Positions 28,054 to 37,728 of a stretch of DNA of 64,000 nucleotides are shown here, in pieces. Both the position numbers and the translations under genes were made by a program. Source of the stretch: Winogradskyella wichelsiae (lineage in GTDB: Bacteria > Bacteroidota > Bacteroidia > Flavobacteriales > Flavobacteriaceae); NCBI RefSeq assembly GCF_013403925.1, contig NZ_JABFDJ010000003.1, positions 1 to 64,000 of the forward strand, in the 5' to 3' direction. The stretch's first letter is position 1, and the number at the start of each line of letters is the position of its first letter. The notes beneath the pieces are model-generated. The model was not told the origin of the DNA. It did not search any database and worked only from the letters and a program-made list of their open reading frames with translations.

Positions 28054-28383
28054 TTAACCACCTACACGCTTAACATTAAAACCTTTTTCTTTAAGAAGTG
28101 TCATGATTTTATCACGGTAATCTCCTTGAATAATAATTTTATCGTCCTTAAAACTACCACCAACACTAAGTTTGGTTTTTAGTTCTTTAGCTAATTTTTT
28201 AAAATCTTCTGTAGCTCCTGTATAACCTTCTAAAATAGTAATAGGTTTCCCTTTTCGTTTTTCGTACTTACAAATTATAGGATCATCTTGTAGCCATAAA
28301 TTGTTTTTAGAATCTTCAGTTGTTTTAGTAGGTTCTGGTGTGTGGTCTGGGAAGAGATTTTTTAATTGATCTTGTAAATCCAT
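28054..28383 (-). CDS. SUI1/eIF1-family translation factor (YciH-like)
   Basis: A 109-residue protein whose C-terminal two thirds carry the SUI1 fold. KRKGKPITILEGYTGATEDF is followed by LAKELKTKLSVGGSFKDDKI and IIQGDYRDKIMTLLKEKGF. The bacterial YciH group affects start-site fidelity in vitro, but its physiological role is unclear. It heads the DUF1835/phosphorylase operon. The ATG at 28383 sits at the start of a divergence-free 90-base gap after the oxygenase gene, so read-through from it is possible. Confidence 0.92.
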   Translation of the reverse strand: MDLQDQLKNLFPDHTPEPTKTTEDSKNNLWLQDDPIICKYEKRKGKPITILEGYTGATEDFKKLAKELKTKLSVGGSFKDDKIIIQGDYRDKIMTLLKEKGFNVKRVGG

Positions 28384-28473
28384 TTTTTAGTCTTCAGTAG
28401 TTTAGTTGGCAATCTTCAGTTCTTTGTATGCACTATTTTGGTGCATTGATATCTGTAGATGGCTAACAGACTA

Positions 28474-29424
28474 TTATTTCTTAATAAGTCCTAGTTCAAT
28501 TAAACGTTCGTTTAAAAATTCGCCTGCAGTGATATCTTCAAATTGTTTGGGGTTTTCATCATCTATACAACTCTCTAAAACATCTAATTTCATCTCGCTT
28601 ACAGGGTGCATAAAAAATGGCATTGAATAGCGCGATGTTCCCCAAAGTTCTCTTGGCGGATTAATAACACGATGAATGGTAGATTTTAACTTGTTATTAG
28701 AATGTCTAGATAGCATATCCCCAACATTAATCATTAATTCATCTGGTTCTGCAATAGCGTCAATCCATTCGCCATCATTTCGTTGTACTTGTAAGCCTCT
28801 GCCTTGGGCACCCATTAACAAAGTAATAAGGTTAATATCACCATGCGCAGCTGCTCTTACAGCATTCTTAGGTTCTTGAGTAATTGGAGGATAGTGAATA
28901 GGTCTTAAAATTGAATTTCCATTATGTATATAATTATCAAAATAAGTTTCTTCTAAATTAAGATACAATGCTAATGAACGCAAAACATATTTTGCTGTTT
29001 TCTCGAGCATTTGATACGTTTGTTTACCAACGTCATTAAAATGATCTAATTCTTTTACATCAACGTTTTCAGGGTATGTTTTACGTCGTTCTTCATCATC
29101 TTCAACATATTGACCAAAATGCCAAAATTCTTTTAAATCCCCTTCTTTTTTACCTTTCGCACTTTCTTTCCCAAAAGAGACATAACCACGTTGACCACCA
29201 ATTCCTGGTATTTCATAACCTTCTTTAATGTCTACTGGTAAATCGAAAAAATTCTTAACTTCAGAATACAAGCTATCTACTAAAGTATCATCTAAAAAAT
29301 GACCTTTTAAAGCAACAAAGCCAATGTCTTCATATGCTTTACCTATGTCATTAATAAACTTTTGTTTTCGCTTAGGGTCTTCAGAAATGAAATCCTTTAA
29401 ATCTACACTAGGTATTCTATCCAT
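28474..29424 (-). CDS. Isopenicillin-N-synthase-like 2-oxoglutarate/Fe(II) oxygenase
   Basis: A 316-residue protein. The N-terminal DIOX_N domain contains SVDLKDFI and GFVALKGHFLDD. The catalytic 2OG-FeII domain has the HxD pair in AAHGDINLITLL near residue 192, the distal His in KSTIHRVINPP, and R-x-S in RYSMPFFMHP that would bind 2-oxoglutarate. This set is complete, so an active oxygenase is expected. The substrate is unknown and there are no biosynthetic neighbours. Confidence 0.9.
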   Translation of the reverse strand: MDRIPSVDLKDFISEDPKRKQKFINDIGKAYEDIGFVALKGHFLDDTLVDSLYSEVKNFFDLPVDIKEGYEIPGIGGQRGYVSFGKESAKGKKEGDLKEFWHFGQYVEDDEERRKTYPENVDVKELDHFNDVGKQTYQMLEKTAKYVLRSLALYLNLEETYFDNYIHNGNSILRPIHYPPITQEPKNAVRAAAHGDINLITLLMGAQGRGLQVQRNDGEWIDAIAEPDELMINVGDMLSRHSNNKLKSTIHRVINPPRELWGTSRYSMPFFMHPVSEMKLDVLESCIDDENPKQFEDITAGEFLNERLIELGLIKK

Positions 29425-29540
29425 GGGATATTTGTTTAAAATTTATGAATATACAAAAGTAACAATAATAGTGATATAAACAGAAAACAGCATCTAGAGA
29501 CTAAATGAAGCCTTATTTATATTATTGAATCAATTTTATT

Positions 29541-29548
29541 TACATTTG
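29541..29548 (+). promoter_or_regulatory. Likely -7 box for the fused E1 gene
   Basis: TACATTTG fits TAnnTTTG exactly and lies 31 bases upstream of the ATG at 29572. The nearest TTG is only 13 bases upstream, closer than the usual spacing. Confidence 0.4.
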
Positions 29549-29571
29549 AAACATTACAGAAACAACACGCT

Positions 29572-31572
29572 ATGCCAACGATCAATAAAAGTAAAATTGA
29601 CTACAACAAAAGAAATCTAACAGATCAAACCTTGTTGAAGCTTTATTACAACATGTTAAAACCAAGGTTAATTGAAGAAAAAATGCTTATTCTTTTAAGA
29701 CAAGGTAAAATTTCAAAATGGTTTTCGGGCATAGGACAAGAAGCTATATCTGTAGGTGTTACGATGGCTTTAAAGCCCAGTGAATATATCTTACCAATGC
29801 ATAGGAATCTTGGTGTTTTTACATCACGCCAAATCCCATTGCAACGTTTGTTTTGTCAGTGGCAAGGTAAATTAAGTGGTTTTACTAAAGGAAGAGATCG
29901 TTCGTTTCATTTTGGTAGCCAAGAGTATAATATAATTGGTATGATTTCTCATTTAGGCCCTCAAATGGGCGTTGCTGATGGAATTGCCCTAGGAAATATT
30001 TTAAAAAATAATGGAAATGTAACAGCTGTCTTCTCTGGAGAGGGAGGAACTAGCGAAGGTGATTTTCATGAGGCCTTAAATGTTGCATCAGTTTGGCAAT
30101 TACCTGTTATTTTTTGTATTGAAAACAATGGATACGGACTCTCTACACCTACTGAAGAGCAATATAATTGCAAACATTTGGCAGATAGAGGTAAGGGGTA
30201 TGGCATTGACTCTTTTATTTTAGATGGAAATAATATAATAGAAACTTATACAAAAGTTCAAAAATTAGCCGAAAGTATTAGAAAACGACCTAGACCTATT
30301 TTAATAGAGTTTAAAACCTTTAGACGACGTGGACATGAAGAGGCTAGTGGAACAAAATATGTTCCTGAAGCATTAATGACTGAATGGGAATCTAAAGATC
30401 CCATAGAAAATTACAGAAGCTATTTGTTTAGTGAAAAAATTCTTACACAACAAATTGAGAACACTTACAGTACAGAAATTAAGGCTGATATAGAACAATC
30501 TTTAGCATTAGCTTATGCCGAACCAGACATTATAGCAGATGAAACTACTGAGTTGAATGATGTTTACAAGTCATTTAATTATGAACACTTTAGTCCCTGT
30601 GAAAATAAAAAAGAACTACGATTAATAGATGCTATTTCTGAAGGATTAAAACAGTCAATGGAAAAGCATAAAGACCTTGTTATTATGGGACAAGATATTG
30701 CCGAATATGGTGGTGTTTTTAAAATAACGGAAGGTTTTGTTGCGCAATTTGGAAAAGGTAGAGTACGAAATACCCCTATCTGTGAATCTGCCATTGTAGA
30801 AACAGCTATGGGCTTATCTATCTCAGGAATCAAATCAGTTGTAGAAATGCAATTTGCAGATTTTGCAACATCAGGTTTTAATCCTATTGTTAATTACTTA
30901 GCTAAGTCTTATTACAGGTGGCAACAAGAGGCCGATGTCGTTATTAGAATGCCTTGTGGAGGAGGTGTTGCAGCAGGACCTTTTCATTCACAAACTAATG
31001 AAGCTTGGTTCACAAAAACACCTGGTTTAAAAGTCGTATATCCTGCTTTTCCTTATGATGCCAAGGGGTTATTGGCAACAGCTATTAATGATCCTAATCC
31101 AGTGCTGTTTTTTGAACATAAAGCTTTATATAGAAGTATTCGACAAGATGTACCAATAAATTATTTTACCATTCCTTTTGGTGAAGCAGCGTTATTAAAA
31201 GAGGGTGAAGCTGTTACTATAATTTCTTATGGAGCCGGAGTACATTGGGCTTTAGAAACCTTAGAAAAGAATCCGAAAATTTCAGCAGATTTAATTGATT
31301 TAAGAACTTTACAGCCCTTAGATAAAGATACTATTATTAATTCAGTTAAAAAGACAGGAAGAGCAATCATTCTTCAAGAAGATTCTTTGTTTGGTGGTAT
31401 TGCAAGTGATATTTCTGCTTTACTTATGGAAGAGTGTTTTGAATATTTGGATGCACCGGTAAAACGTGTGGCTAGTATGGAAACTCCAATACCATTTATT
31501 AATCAACTAGAAACGCAGTACTTAGCTAAGAGTAAGTTTGAAAACGTCTTAAATGAGCTCTTATTATACTAA
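29572..31572 (+). CDS. 2-oxoacid dehydrogenase E1, fused alpha and beta subunits
   Basis: This 666-residue protein joins both halves of a branched-chain/2-oxoacid dehydrogenase E1. The alpha half (about 1-320) has VFSGEGGTSEGDFHEALN near 155 and the ENNGYGLS thiamine diphosphate motif. The beta half (about 340-666) has VIMGQDIAEYGGVFKITEG, RVRNTPICESAIVETAMG and VLFFEHKALYRS. E1 decarboxylates a 2-oxoacid and acylates the lipoyl arm of E2. The fused form is common in Bacteroidota and is often annotated as 2-oxoisovalerate dehydrogenase. E2 and E3 are not adjacent. Confidence 0.93.
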   Translation: MPTINKSKIDYNKRNLTDQTLLKLYYNMLKPRLIEEKMLILLRQGKISKWFSGIGQEAISVGVTMALKPSEYILPMHRNLGVFTSRQIPLQRLFCQWQGKLSGFTKGRDRSFHFGSQEYNIIGMISHLGPQMGVADGIALGNILKNNGNVTAVFSGEGGTSEGDFHEALNVASVWQLPVIFCIENNGYGLSTPTEEQYNCKHLADRGKGYGIDSFILDGNNIIETYTKVQKLAESIRKRPRPILIEFKTFRRRGHEEASGTKYVPEALMTEWESKDPIENYRSYLFSEKILTQQIENTYSTEIKADIEQSLALAYAEPDIIADETTELNDVYKSFNYEHFSPCENKKELRLIDAISEGLKQSMEKHKDLVIMGQDIAEYGGVFKITEGFVAQFGKGRVRNTPICESAIVETAMGLSISGIKSVVEMQFADFATSGFNPIVNYLAKSYYRWQQEADVVIRMPCGGGVAAGPFHSQTNEAWFTKTPGLKVVYPAFPYDAKGLLATAINDPNPVLFFEHKALYRSIRQDVPINYFTIPFGEAALLKEGEAVTIISYGAGVHWALETLEKNPKISADLIDLRTLQPLDKDTIINSVKKTGRAIILQEDSLFGGIASDISALLMEECFEYLDAPVKRVASMETPIPFINQLETQYLAKSKFENVLNELLLY

Positions 31573-31792
31573 TCGCCGTTCGTCGACTAGAACGTGTCTT
31601 TAGTAGATAAATAAAGCTTTTAAGTCTAAAATGCATAAAATAAGGTTAAACTTTTTCTATTTTTATATTCTATAATCCCTGATCCATTTGTGACATTTTT
31701 TATGATAGTTAAACTAACTATTATGTTTTTACTATAAAATGACAATGTTTAATACAAATGGTTATTTATTTAACAATTTAATGAATTCCCTT

Positions 31793-34117
31793 ATGAAACT
31801 AAAATTACTATTTACATTATTAATGGCTTATTGTGTTGGTTTTGCCCAACAAATCCCCAACGATATTAAACCTCCTAGTTGGACGACAGCTAAAGCAAAA
31901 ACAAAAACTACTGAGTTAGTCCCTTTCAGATTACCTTCTTTCGATTTAGAGAAATTACAAAAAGAAGACGAAATCAATGATAAAGACAAATCTATCCCTT
32001 GGCGTTTTGGTCATGATATTTATGTTGATCACAACTTCAATGACGTAGGTGAGTGGACAACATTAGATAATGGCGATCGTATCTGGAGAATGTCTTACAC
32101 TTCCAAAGGAGCTTACACCTTAAATTTTATGTTTGACGTATTTCAAATTCCCGAAGGAGCAAAACTTTATGTGTACAATAACGAAAAAACAGATTTGCTA
32201 AGACCATTTACATATCACAACAATAACGCTGAAGAAGTTTTAGGAACCTGGTTAGTAGAAGGAGATCAGGCATGGATTGAATACTATCAACCAGCTAATG
32301 TAGCTGGAGAAGCAAAAATAACAGTTGGTTCTGTTATTCATGGCTATAGAACGGCTGATTCTTTTCAGAAAGCTCTAGGAGATTCTGGTAATTGTAATCA
32401 AGATGTAGATTGCGATATTGCACCTGCATCGGATCCATACAATATAGATACTGTTAAGGATAATGTGAAAAAAGCTGTAGGTATGCTTGTGACTAATGGT
32501 TCAGGCTTTTGTTCTGGAACTTTAGTAAATAATACTAATAATGATGGAACTCCTTATTTCCTAACCGCAAACCATTGTGGTGGAGGAGAAGGCAGTTGGG
32601 CTTTTAGATTTAACTGGAGAAGTCCCAATCCTGTTTGTGCAACAACAGCTTCAAGTAGTAATGGATCTTATGACCAAACTGTTAGTGGTGCAACTTTAAG
32701 AGCTAACAGTTCGCAATCTGATGTAGAGTTAGTAGAAATTACAGATGCGAGCTTTTTTGCAAATAACCCAGATGTGGTTTGGGCAGGATGGAATAACTCT
32801 AAAACAACAACACCAAATCTTAATTTTGGAATACATCACCCAAGTGGAGATATTCAAAAAGTAAGTAGAGATGATGATGGCGCTACAAGAACATCGACTA
32901 CTTTTAACGGAAATAGTAACGCTCAGATGTGGCAAATTAATGATTGGGACTTAGGAGTTACTGAAGGTGGATCTTCGGGTTCTGGTTTATTTAATGAAAC
33001 AGGTCATTTAATCGGTATGCTTTCAGGTGGCTCAGCAGCATGTTCTGGAACAACTGATAATGGTGGATTTGATATTTATGGCCGTTTTGGAGTCGCTTGG
33101 GATTATGGCTCAACATCATCAACAAGAGTAAAAGATTGGTTAGACCCTTCTAATTCAGGGGTTGAAATTTTAGATCAATATCCTGCGTTAGTAACTTATG
33201 ATCTTGATGCTACAGTAAATGCAGGTTCTGGTAATAGCTCTAATATTTGTGACGAAGATTTTAGTCCAGACGTAACACTTGAAAATGCTGGTTTATTAAC
33301 TTTAACTTCTGCAGATATCACTTATTATTTAGATGATGAAACAAGTATAATTATAAACTGGACAGGAAATTTATTGGCAGGTGAGAGTGCTATTGTTGCG
33401 ATACCTGCATATTCAAATCTTGCCGCTGGTAGTCATGTGTTTTCTATTAGCGTTTCTAATCCTAATGGAATTCAAGATGATAATACAATAAATGATACTT
33501 TTGGATATAGTTTTACAGTAGCTAGTGCTTATACAACATCTACACTAACTTTAGATATATTAACAGATCAGTATGGCGATGAAACATCTTGGGAATTATT
33601 AGATAGTTCTGGCGCAACCGTAAGCAATGGTCCACTTATAGATTACGATAGCTCAACTGGTAATCAAGAAATAATAACTATCACAAATTTCAATGAGTGC
33701 TATACATTTACAATATACGATGAATATGGAGATGGTATTTGCTGTACTTATGGTTCTGGATCATATAGTTTAACGGATGAAAATGGAAATACTATAATTT
33801 CTGGTGGTGAATTTGGTTCTTCTGAATCGGTTACATTTAGAATAGAAGATCCATTAAGTATAAATGAATTTAATTTGAATAACTTAATAAGTCTTTATCC
33901 TAACCCAACAACCAATATTTTAAATGTAGATTTAACAAATCTTAATGAAGATGTAGACTACCAAATTTTCAATACCTTAGGTCAAAGTATACAAAAAGGT
34001 AATTTAGATTCAAACAATTCAAATGTTTTAAATCTTTCTTCATATCAAAGCGGAATGTATTTTATAAAACTATCTACTGCTTCTGGTTCAATGACTCAAA
34101 AGCTAATTAAAAAATAA
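31793..34117 (+). CDS. Secreted LysC/trypsin-like serine endoprotease with T9SS type A sorting domain
   Basis: About 774 residues. A signal peptide (LLFTLLMAYCVGFAQ) is followed by a prodomain. The catalytic domain has GFCSGTLVNNT with PYFLTANHCGGG (His) and the nucleophile loop TEGGSSGSGLF, characteristic of Lys/Arg-specific endopeptidases of family S1. A CARDB-like Ig domain and an EYGDGICC region follow. The C-terminal 80 residues start LYPNPTTNILNVD and end MTQKLIKK, the type A sorting signal removed during secretion and attachment. ATG 31793 gives the best signal peptide, although in-frame ATG codons exist at 31739 and 31781. Confidence 0.92.
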   Translation: MKLKLLFTLLMAYCVGFAQQIPNDIKPPSWTTAKAKTKTTELVPFRLPSFDLEKLQKEDEINDKDKSIPWRFGHDIYVDHNFNDVGEWTTLDNGDRIWRMSYTSKGAYTLNFMFDVFQIPEGAKLYVYNNEKTDLLRPFTYHNNNAEEVLGTWLVEGDQAWIEYYQPANVAGEAKITVGSVIHGYRTADSFQKALGDSGNCNQDVDCDIAPASDPYNIDTVKDNVKKAVGMLVTNGSGFCSGTLVNNTNNDGTPYFLTANHCGGGEGSWAFRFNWRSPNPVCATTASSSNGSYDQTVSGATLRANSSQSDVELVEITDASFFANNPDVVWAGWNNSKTTTPNLNFGIHHPSGDIQKVSRDDDGATRTSTTFNGNSNAQMWQINDWDLGVTEGGSSGSGLFNETGHLIGMLSGGSAACSGTTDNGGFDIYGRFGVAWDYGSTSSTRVKDWLDPSNSGVEILDQYPALVTYDLDATVNAGSGNSSNICDEDFSPDVTLENAGLLTLTSADITYYLDDETSIIINWTGNLLAGESAIVAIPAYSNLAAGSHVFSISVSNPNGIQDDNTINDTFGYSFTVASAYTTSTLTLDILTDQYGDETSWELLDSSGATVSNGPLIDYDSSTGNQEIITITNFNECYTFTIYDEYGDGICCTYGSGSYSLTDENGNTIISGGEFGSSESVTFRIEDPLSINEFNLNNLISLYPNPTTNILNVDLTNLNEDVDYQIFNTLGQSIQKGNLDSNNSNVLNLSSYQSGMYFIKLSTASGSMTQKLIKK

Positions 34118-34143
34118 GCTTCTACTATTTTAATAAATTTTAT

Positions 34144-34183
34144 AAAACCGTCAGTTTCTTTCACTAGAAACTGACGGTTTTTA
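34144..34183 (+). terminator. Strong terminator after the protease gene
   Basis: A perfect 16-base stem (34144-34159 with 34166-34181) encloses a 6-base loop and runs into a T-rich tail. It lies 27 bases after the protease stop. Confidence 0.9.
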
Positions 34184-34262
34184 TTTTAAGGCTCTTATTG
34201 TAATTATTTTGAATGCCATCTGTTTTTCACAATATTCTAAACAGATTTATTATATTTAAAAC

Positions 34263-34697
34263 ATGAAGATACATATCAGTCTCATTTTTATAATAATTAT
34301 TTGCTTTTATAATTGTAATCAACCTATTGCAAAGAAAGCTTGTCATAAGCGCACTATAAAAGTGACTGCTACCGCATATAACTCACTAGCTTATCAAACT
34401 AATTCTAATCCAAGTATAACTGCTTTTGGAGACAGTTTAAAACCAGGATTAAGATACATAGCGGTCTCTAGAGACTTATTAGATTCTGGACTAATACATA
34501 ATACCCAAGTAAAACTTCAAGGCTTTGACAGTTTGTATATCGTTAAAGATAAAATGCATCGTCGTTGGAGAAAACGCATTGATATTTATATGGATAATGA
34601 TGTCACTAAAGCAAAACAATGGGGTAGAAAGAAAATTGAAATTGAATACTGCCTTCCTATCAAAGATTCCATTATTCTAACGAACGATCTACCATAA
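34263..34697 (+). CDS. 3D-domain lipoprotein (RlpA-like double-psi barrel)
   Basis: A 144-residue protein with a lipoprotein signal (LIFIIIICFYNC, Cys at residue 18). The 3D domain runs VTATAYNS, IAVSRDLLDSGLI, DKMHRRWRKRIDIYM, so the conserved Asp residues are present. 3D domains occur in lytic transglycosylases (MltA) and cell-wall proteins. As a stand-alone lipoprotein it likely acts at the envelope on peptidoglycan, but this is inference. Its 3' end overlaps the convergent ExbD gene by 26 bases. Confidence 0.85.
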   Translation: MKIHISLIFIIIICFYNCNQPIAKKACHKRTIKVTATAYNSLAYQTNSNPSITAFGDSLKPGLRYIAVSRDLLDSGLIHNTQVKLQGFDSLYIVKDKMHRRWRKRIDIYMDNDVTKAKQWGRKKIEIEYCLPIKDSIILTNDLP

Positions 34698-35241
34698 TTT
34701 CAGAAACAATAAAAGGATAAGCTTCTCGTACCATTTTCAATTCTTCTTTAGTTAATTGATTGGGTTCTTTTTTAAACATGTGTTTAGAATATCGTTTGCG
34801 CAAACCATAATATGCTTTTGTTATTTCGTCTTGTACGGCTATAAATAAATTGTATTTTGTTGAAGCGTTATGACTTAAAGAAATAACGGCTTTTGTTGGA
34901 TGATCTGAAGATTCTAAGTTTCCTAAACCGTCACAATAATCACAATTATTAATACCATTATTATCGATAAAAGTTTCAACAATATTTTTAATATCCGTTA
35001 ATTGTACAAATTCTTCTTCAATCATAATTTCTTGCTTTTCATTCATAGAAATTCGTAGTAAATTTCGCTCGTGGATATCTGCCGTACAATCAGCAGTATC
35101 ACAAATACGAGGTAATTGTCGTAATATCCCTTTGTCTGTAGAAATAGTTGTAGTGACTAAAAAGAAAATAAGTAATAAAAAGGCAATGTCTGCCATTGAT
35201 CCTGCATTGACCGTTGCAGAAAGTCTTCGAAATGATCTCAT
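34672..35241 (-). CDS. ExbD/TolR-family biopolymer transport protein
   Basis: A 189-residue protein with the ExbD start: a short cytoplasmic segment, then MADIAFLLLIFFLVTTTI, whose Asp (near residue 18) is the proton-path residue. The periplasmic part carries two unusual Cys pairs, CDTADC and CDYC, absent from classic ExbD. Flavobacteria usually carry ExbB-ExbD-ExbD clusters. No ExbB gene is adjacent, so this may be an accessory ExbD or the tail of a dispersed system. Confidence 0.88.
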   Translation of the reverse strand: MRSFRRLSATVNAGSMADIAFLLLIFFLVTTTISTDKGILRQLPRICDTADCTADIHERNLLRISMNEKQEIMIEEEFVQLTDIKNIVETFIDNNGINNCDYCDGLGNLESSDHPTKAVISLSHNASTKYNLFIAVQDEITKAYYGLRKRYSKHMFKKEPNQLTKEELKMVREAYPFIVSEIMVDRSLE

Positions 35242-35341
35242 AATTATAAAGATTTAAACGTTAAGACTTTGTTAATACAAGAACAGTACCATTATTGTTA
35301 AAACTTCTTATCAATTCATTTCATAAACCTTTACAAAGTAG

Positions 35342-35349
35342 TATTTTTG
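35342..35349 (+). promoter_or_regulatory. Likely -7 box for the SF2 helicase gene
   Basis: TATTTTTG matches TAnnTTTG and lies about 30 bases before the ATG at 35379. Confidence 0.4.
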
Positions 35350-35378
35350 CGAAATTAACCAATAGCTAAAGCTCCTAT

Positions 35379-36893
35379 ATGCCGTCAGAAAACGAAACCA
35401 TACCACAAAATGCAACTGAAAAAAGTCTTTATGATTATCAAATAAAAGACCTTAATCGCATTTTCGATGTTATGCGAGATGAACCTGATGATTTCAACCT
35501 CTTATATCAATTACCAACAGGTGGTGGAAAAACAGTTATTTTTTCAGAAATTGTAAGGCGTTATGCCGAACAACACCAAAAGAAAGTTGTAATTCTTACG
35601 CACAGAATAGAACTTTGCAAACAAACATCTAACGTTTTATCTGGTTTTAATGTTAGAAACAAAGTAATTAATAGCAAAGTAAAAACGCTTCCAGATCAAG
35701 ATGATTATGATTGTTTTGTGGCTATGGTTGAAACCCTAAACAATCGTTTATCTGATAATGAGTTTGAGCTAAAAAATATAGGTTTAGTCATCATTGATGA
35801 AGCTCATTATAATTCTTTTAGAAAATTATTCAAATTTTTCGAAAACTGTTTTATTTTAGGAGTAACAGCAACACCATTGAGTAGTAACATAAAATTACCA
35901 ATGAAAGATAATTACAAAAAATTAATTGTAGGTGATGATATTTCTACACTTATTAAAAATGGTTTTTTGGCCAATGCAGAGGTCTCAAATTATGATGTTG
36001 GTCTAACTTCTTTAAAAATTGGGATCAATGGAGATTATACCGTAAAATCTTCTGAAGCATTATACACTAATGGTTTAATGCAATCAAAATTGCTCTTAGG
36101 TTATGAGGAAATGGCAAAAGGTAAAAAAACGCTAATATTCAATAATGGAATCTACACGTCTAAAGAAGTTTATCATACCTTCAAAAAAGCAGGATATAAT
36201 GTTAAACATTTAGACAACACAGCAAGTAAGCAAGATCGTAAAGAGATTTTAAAATGGTTTAAACATACGCCAGACGCAGTACTATCATCTGTTAGTATTT
36301 TAACGACGGGTTTTGATGAGCCGTCTGTAGAAACTATAATTTTAAATAGAGCTACAAGATCGTTAACCTTGTATTTTCAAATGATCGGCCGTGGAAGTCG
36401 TATTTATAAAGATCGTAAAACTTTTCAGGTTATTGATTTAGGAAATAATGAAGCTAGATTTGGACCATGGAATCAACCAGTAGATTGGCAACATATTTTT
36501 AAACATCCTGATTATTATTTAGAAAACATAATTGATGATGACTTACTAGAACGCGATTTTGTTTATAAAATGCCAGATTATCTTAAAGTAAAATTTAAAA
36601 AATCATATACTTTAAATTTTGATGTTAAAGAAGAGTATAAAAAAGTAATGAGTGAAGGCAAAAAATCCTTTACTGTTATTGAACGCTCTATTGCTCAGCA
36701 TTCACAAATGTGCATTGATAATAGTGAAGATGTTTATGACGCTAGAGAACTTATTAAAGAATTACAAGATGAAATTGCCTTCAGAATAAAGCAATATTGC
36801 TACTGTATAATGAATAGTACTCAGAATTATAAAGATTGGTTATTTGGAGAGTATAATAGAAAGTTAAGAATTAGCTTTAATGGTAAGTTTTAA
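35379..36893 (+). CDS. DEAD/DEAH-box SF2 helicase
   Basis: A 504-residue protein. Motif I is LPTGGGKTVIFSEI near residue 46, motif II is VIIDEAHYNS near 148 and motif III is GVTATPL. The helicase C-terminal motifs SILTTGFDEPS and QMIGRGSRIYKD (motif VI) follow. It resembles the type III restriction/UvrB-like branch (SSL2/COG1061), but there is no methyltransferase or nuclease domain, and no restriction partner in the neighbourhood. DNA or RNA unwinding is inferred from the motifs. Its in vivo role is unknown. Confidence 0.92.
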   Translation: MPSENETIPQNATEKSLYDYQIKDLNRIFDVMRDEPDDFNLLYQLPTGGGKTVIFSEIVRRYAEQHQKKVVILTHRIELCKQTSNVLSGFNVRNKVINSKVKTLPDQDDYDCFVAMVETLNNRLSDNEFELKNIGLVIIDEAHYNSFRKLFKFFENCFILGVTATPLSSNIKLPMKDNYKKLIVGDDISTLIKNGFLANAEVSNYDVGLTSLKIGINGDYTVKSSEALYTNGLMQSKLLLGYEEMAKGKKTLIFNNGIYTSKEVYHTFKKAGYNVKHLDNTASKQDRKEILKWFKHTPDAVLSSVSILTTGFDEPSVETIILNRATRSLTLYFQMIGRGSRIYKDRKTFQVIDLGNNEARFGPWNQPVDWQHIFKHPDYYLENIIDDDLLERDFVYKMPDYLKVKFKKSYTLNFDVKEEYKKVMSEGKKSFTVIERSIAQHSQMCIDNSEDVYDARELIKELQDEIAFRIKQYCYCIMNSTQNYKDWLFGEYNRKLRISFNGKF

Positions 36894-37005
36894 CTTTTTT
36901 TTGTAATGATTTCTATTTTTAAGCGTTTATTTTGAAACAGAGAAGTATTGAGGTATAATTATTGTATTTTAAACTTCATAACCTTTTAAAGCCATTTTTT
37001 TAATA

Positions 37006-37728
37006 TTGAAAACTATTAAACTCATATTATTTATGTTCTGCATTTGTTGCGGCACAACGGCTTTTGCTCAAGTTACAGATAAGAAGACAAAATCTATTCG
37101 GATTCCTGCTAAAGTATCTGAAACGGAAAAGGATTCAGCTTTGGTTAAAGTAAAAGTTGAACCAATTCTTAAAAAAGAAACTGAGAAATCGAGTGGTATT
37201 GAAGAGTCTGAGAAAAAGTTTGTAATAAAGGAAACTGAGAAACCATTTTCAATGACTGAAGATGACGGTTTAAAAAATCCTGGAGAAATATTTGAGCAAC
37301 GTTGGTTTAAGGAAGCTGTTAAAGGTGGTATTGTAAGGACGATGTCCGATCAATTTCTTGGTGAGCATCGCGTAGATACTAAATTTGTAAATATAGTTTG
37401 TAGAGATCACCAATATCCAGATGGTGATCGCGTTAAAATCTTAGCTAATGGTACCGTTATAAAACCTAATTTATTATTAACCGGTAGTTATAGACGTGTT
37501 GAAGTGAACTTGGAAGATGGCAGAAATACCATAGAAATTATTGCTTTAAACCAAGGTGAATCTGGACCAAATACAGCTGAATTTATTGTTTATGACGATA
37601 AGGGAAATCAAATTTCTTCAAAAGAATGGAATCTACTAACAGGAGTGAAAGCGGTTATTGTTTTTAATAATGAAAAAGTATCTATTGCAGAAAAAACTGC
37701 AAGTACCGATGAAGACTCTAGTAATTAA
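37006..37728 (+). CDS. Secreted protein of unknown function
   Basis: A 240-residue protein starting at TTG 37006, because the signal peptide MKTIKLILFMFCICCGTTAFAQ begins there. After a Lys/Glu/Ser/Thr-rich, probably unstructured stretch (about 25-95) comes a beta-sandwich-like domain: NIVCRDHQYPDGDRVKIL, VEVNLEDGRNTIEIIALN, TAEFIVYDD. This kind of domain is seen in uncharacterised secreted flavobacterial proteins. No sorting signal is visible. The 3' end overlaps the convergent pseudouridine synthase gene by 11 bases. Confidence 0.78.
   Translation: MKTIKLILFMFCICCGTTAFAQVTDKKTKSIRIPAKVSETEKDSALVKVKVEPILKKETEKSSGIEESEKKFVIKETEKPFSMTEDDGLKNPGEIFEQRWFKEAVKGGIVRTMSDQFLGEHRVDTKFVNIVCRDHQYPDGDRVKILANGTVIKPNLLLTGSYRRVEVNLEDGRNTIEIIALNQGESGPNTAEFIVYDDKGNQISSKEWNLLTGVKAVIVFNNEKVSIAEKTASTDEDSSN

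Noticed and set aside
29572-31572. Fused E1 alpha/beta as a new gene fusion
   Set aside because: This fusion is common in Bacteroidota and therefore not novel.
35379-36893. Helicase as part of a defence or restriction system
   Set aside because: There is no nuclease, methyltransferase or other defence gene beside it; neighbours are an ExbD and a secreted protein.
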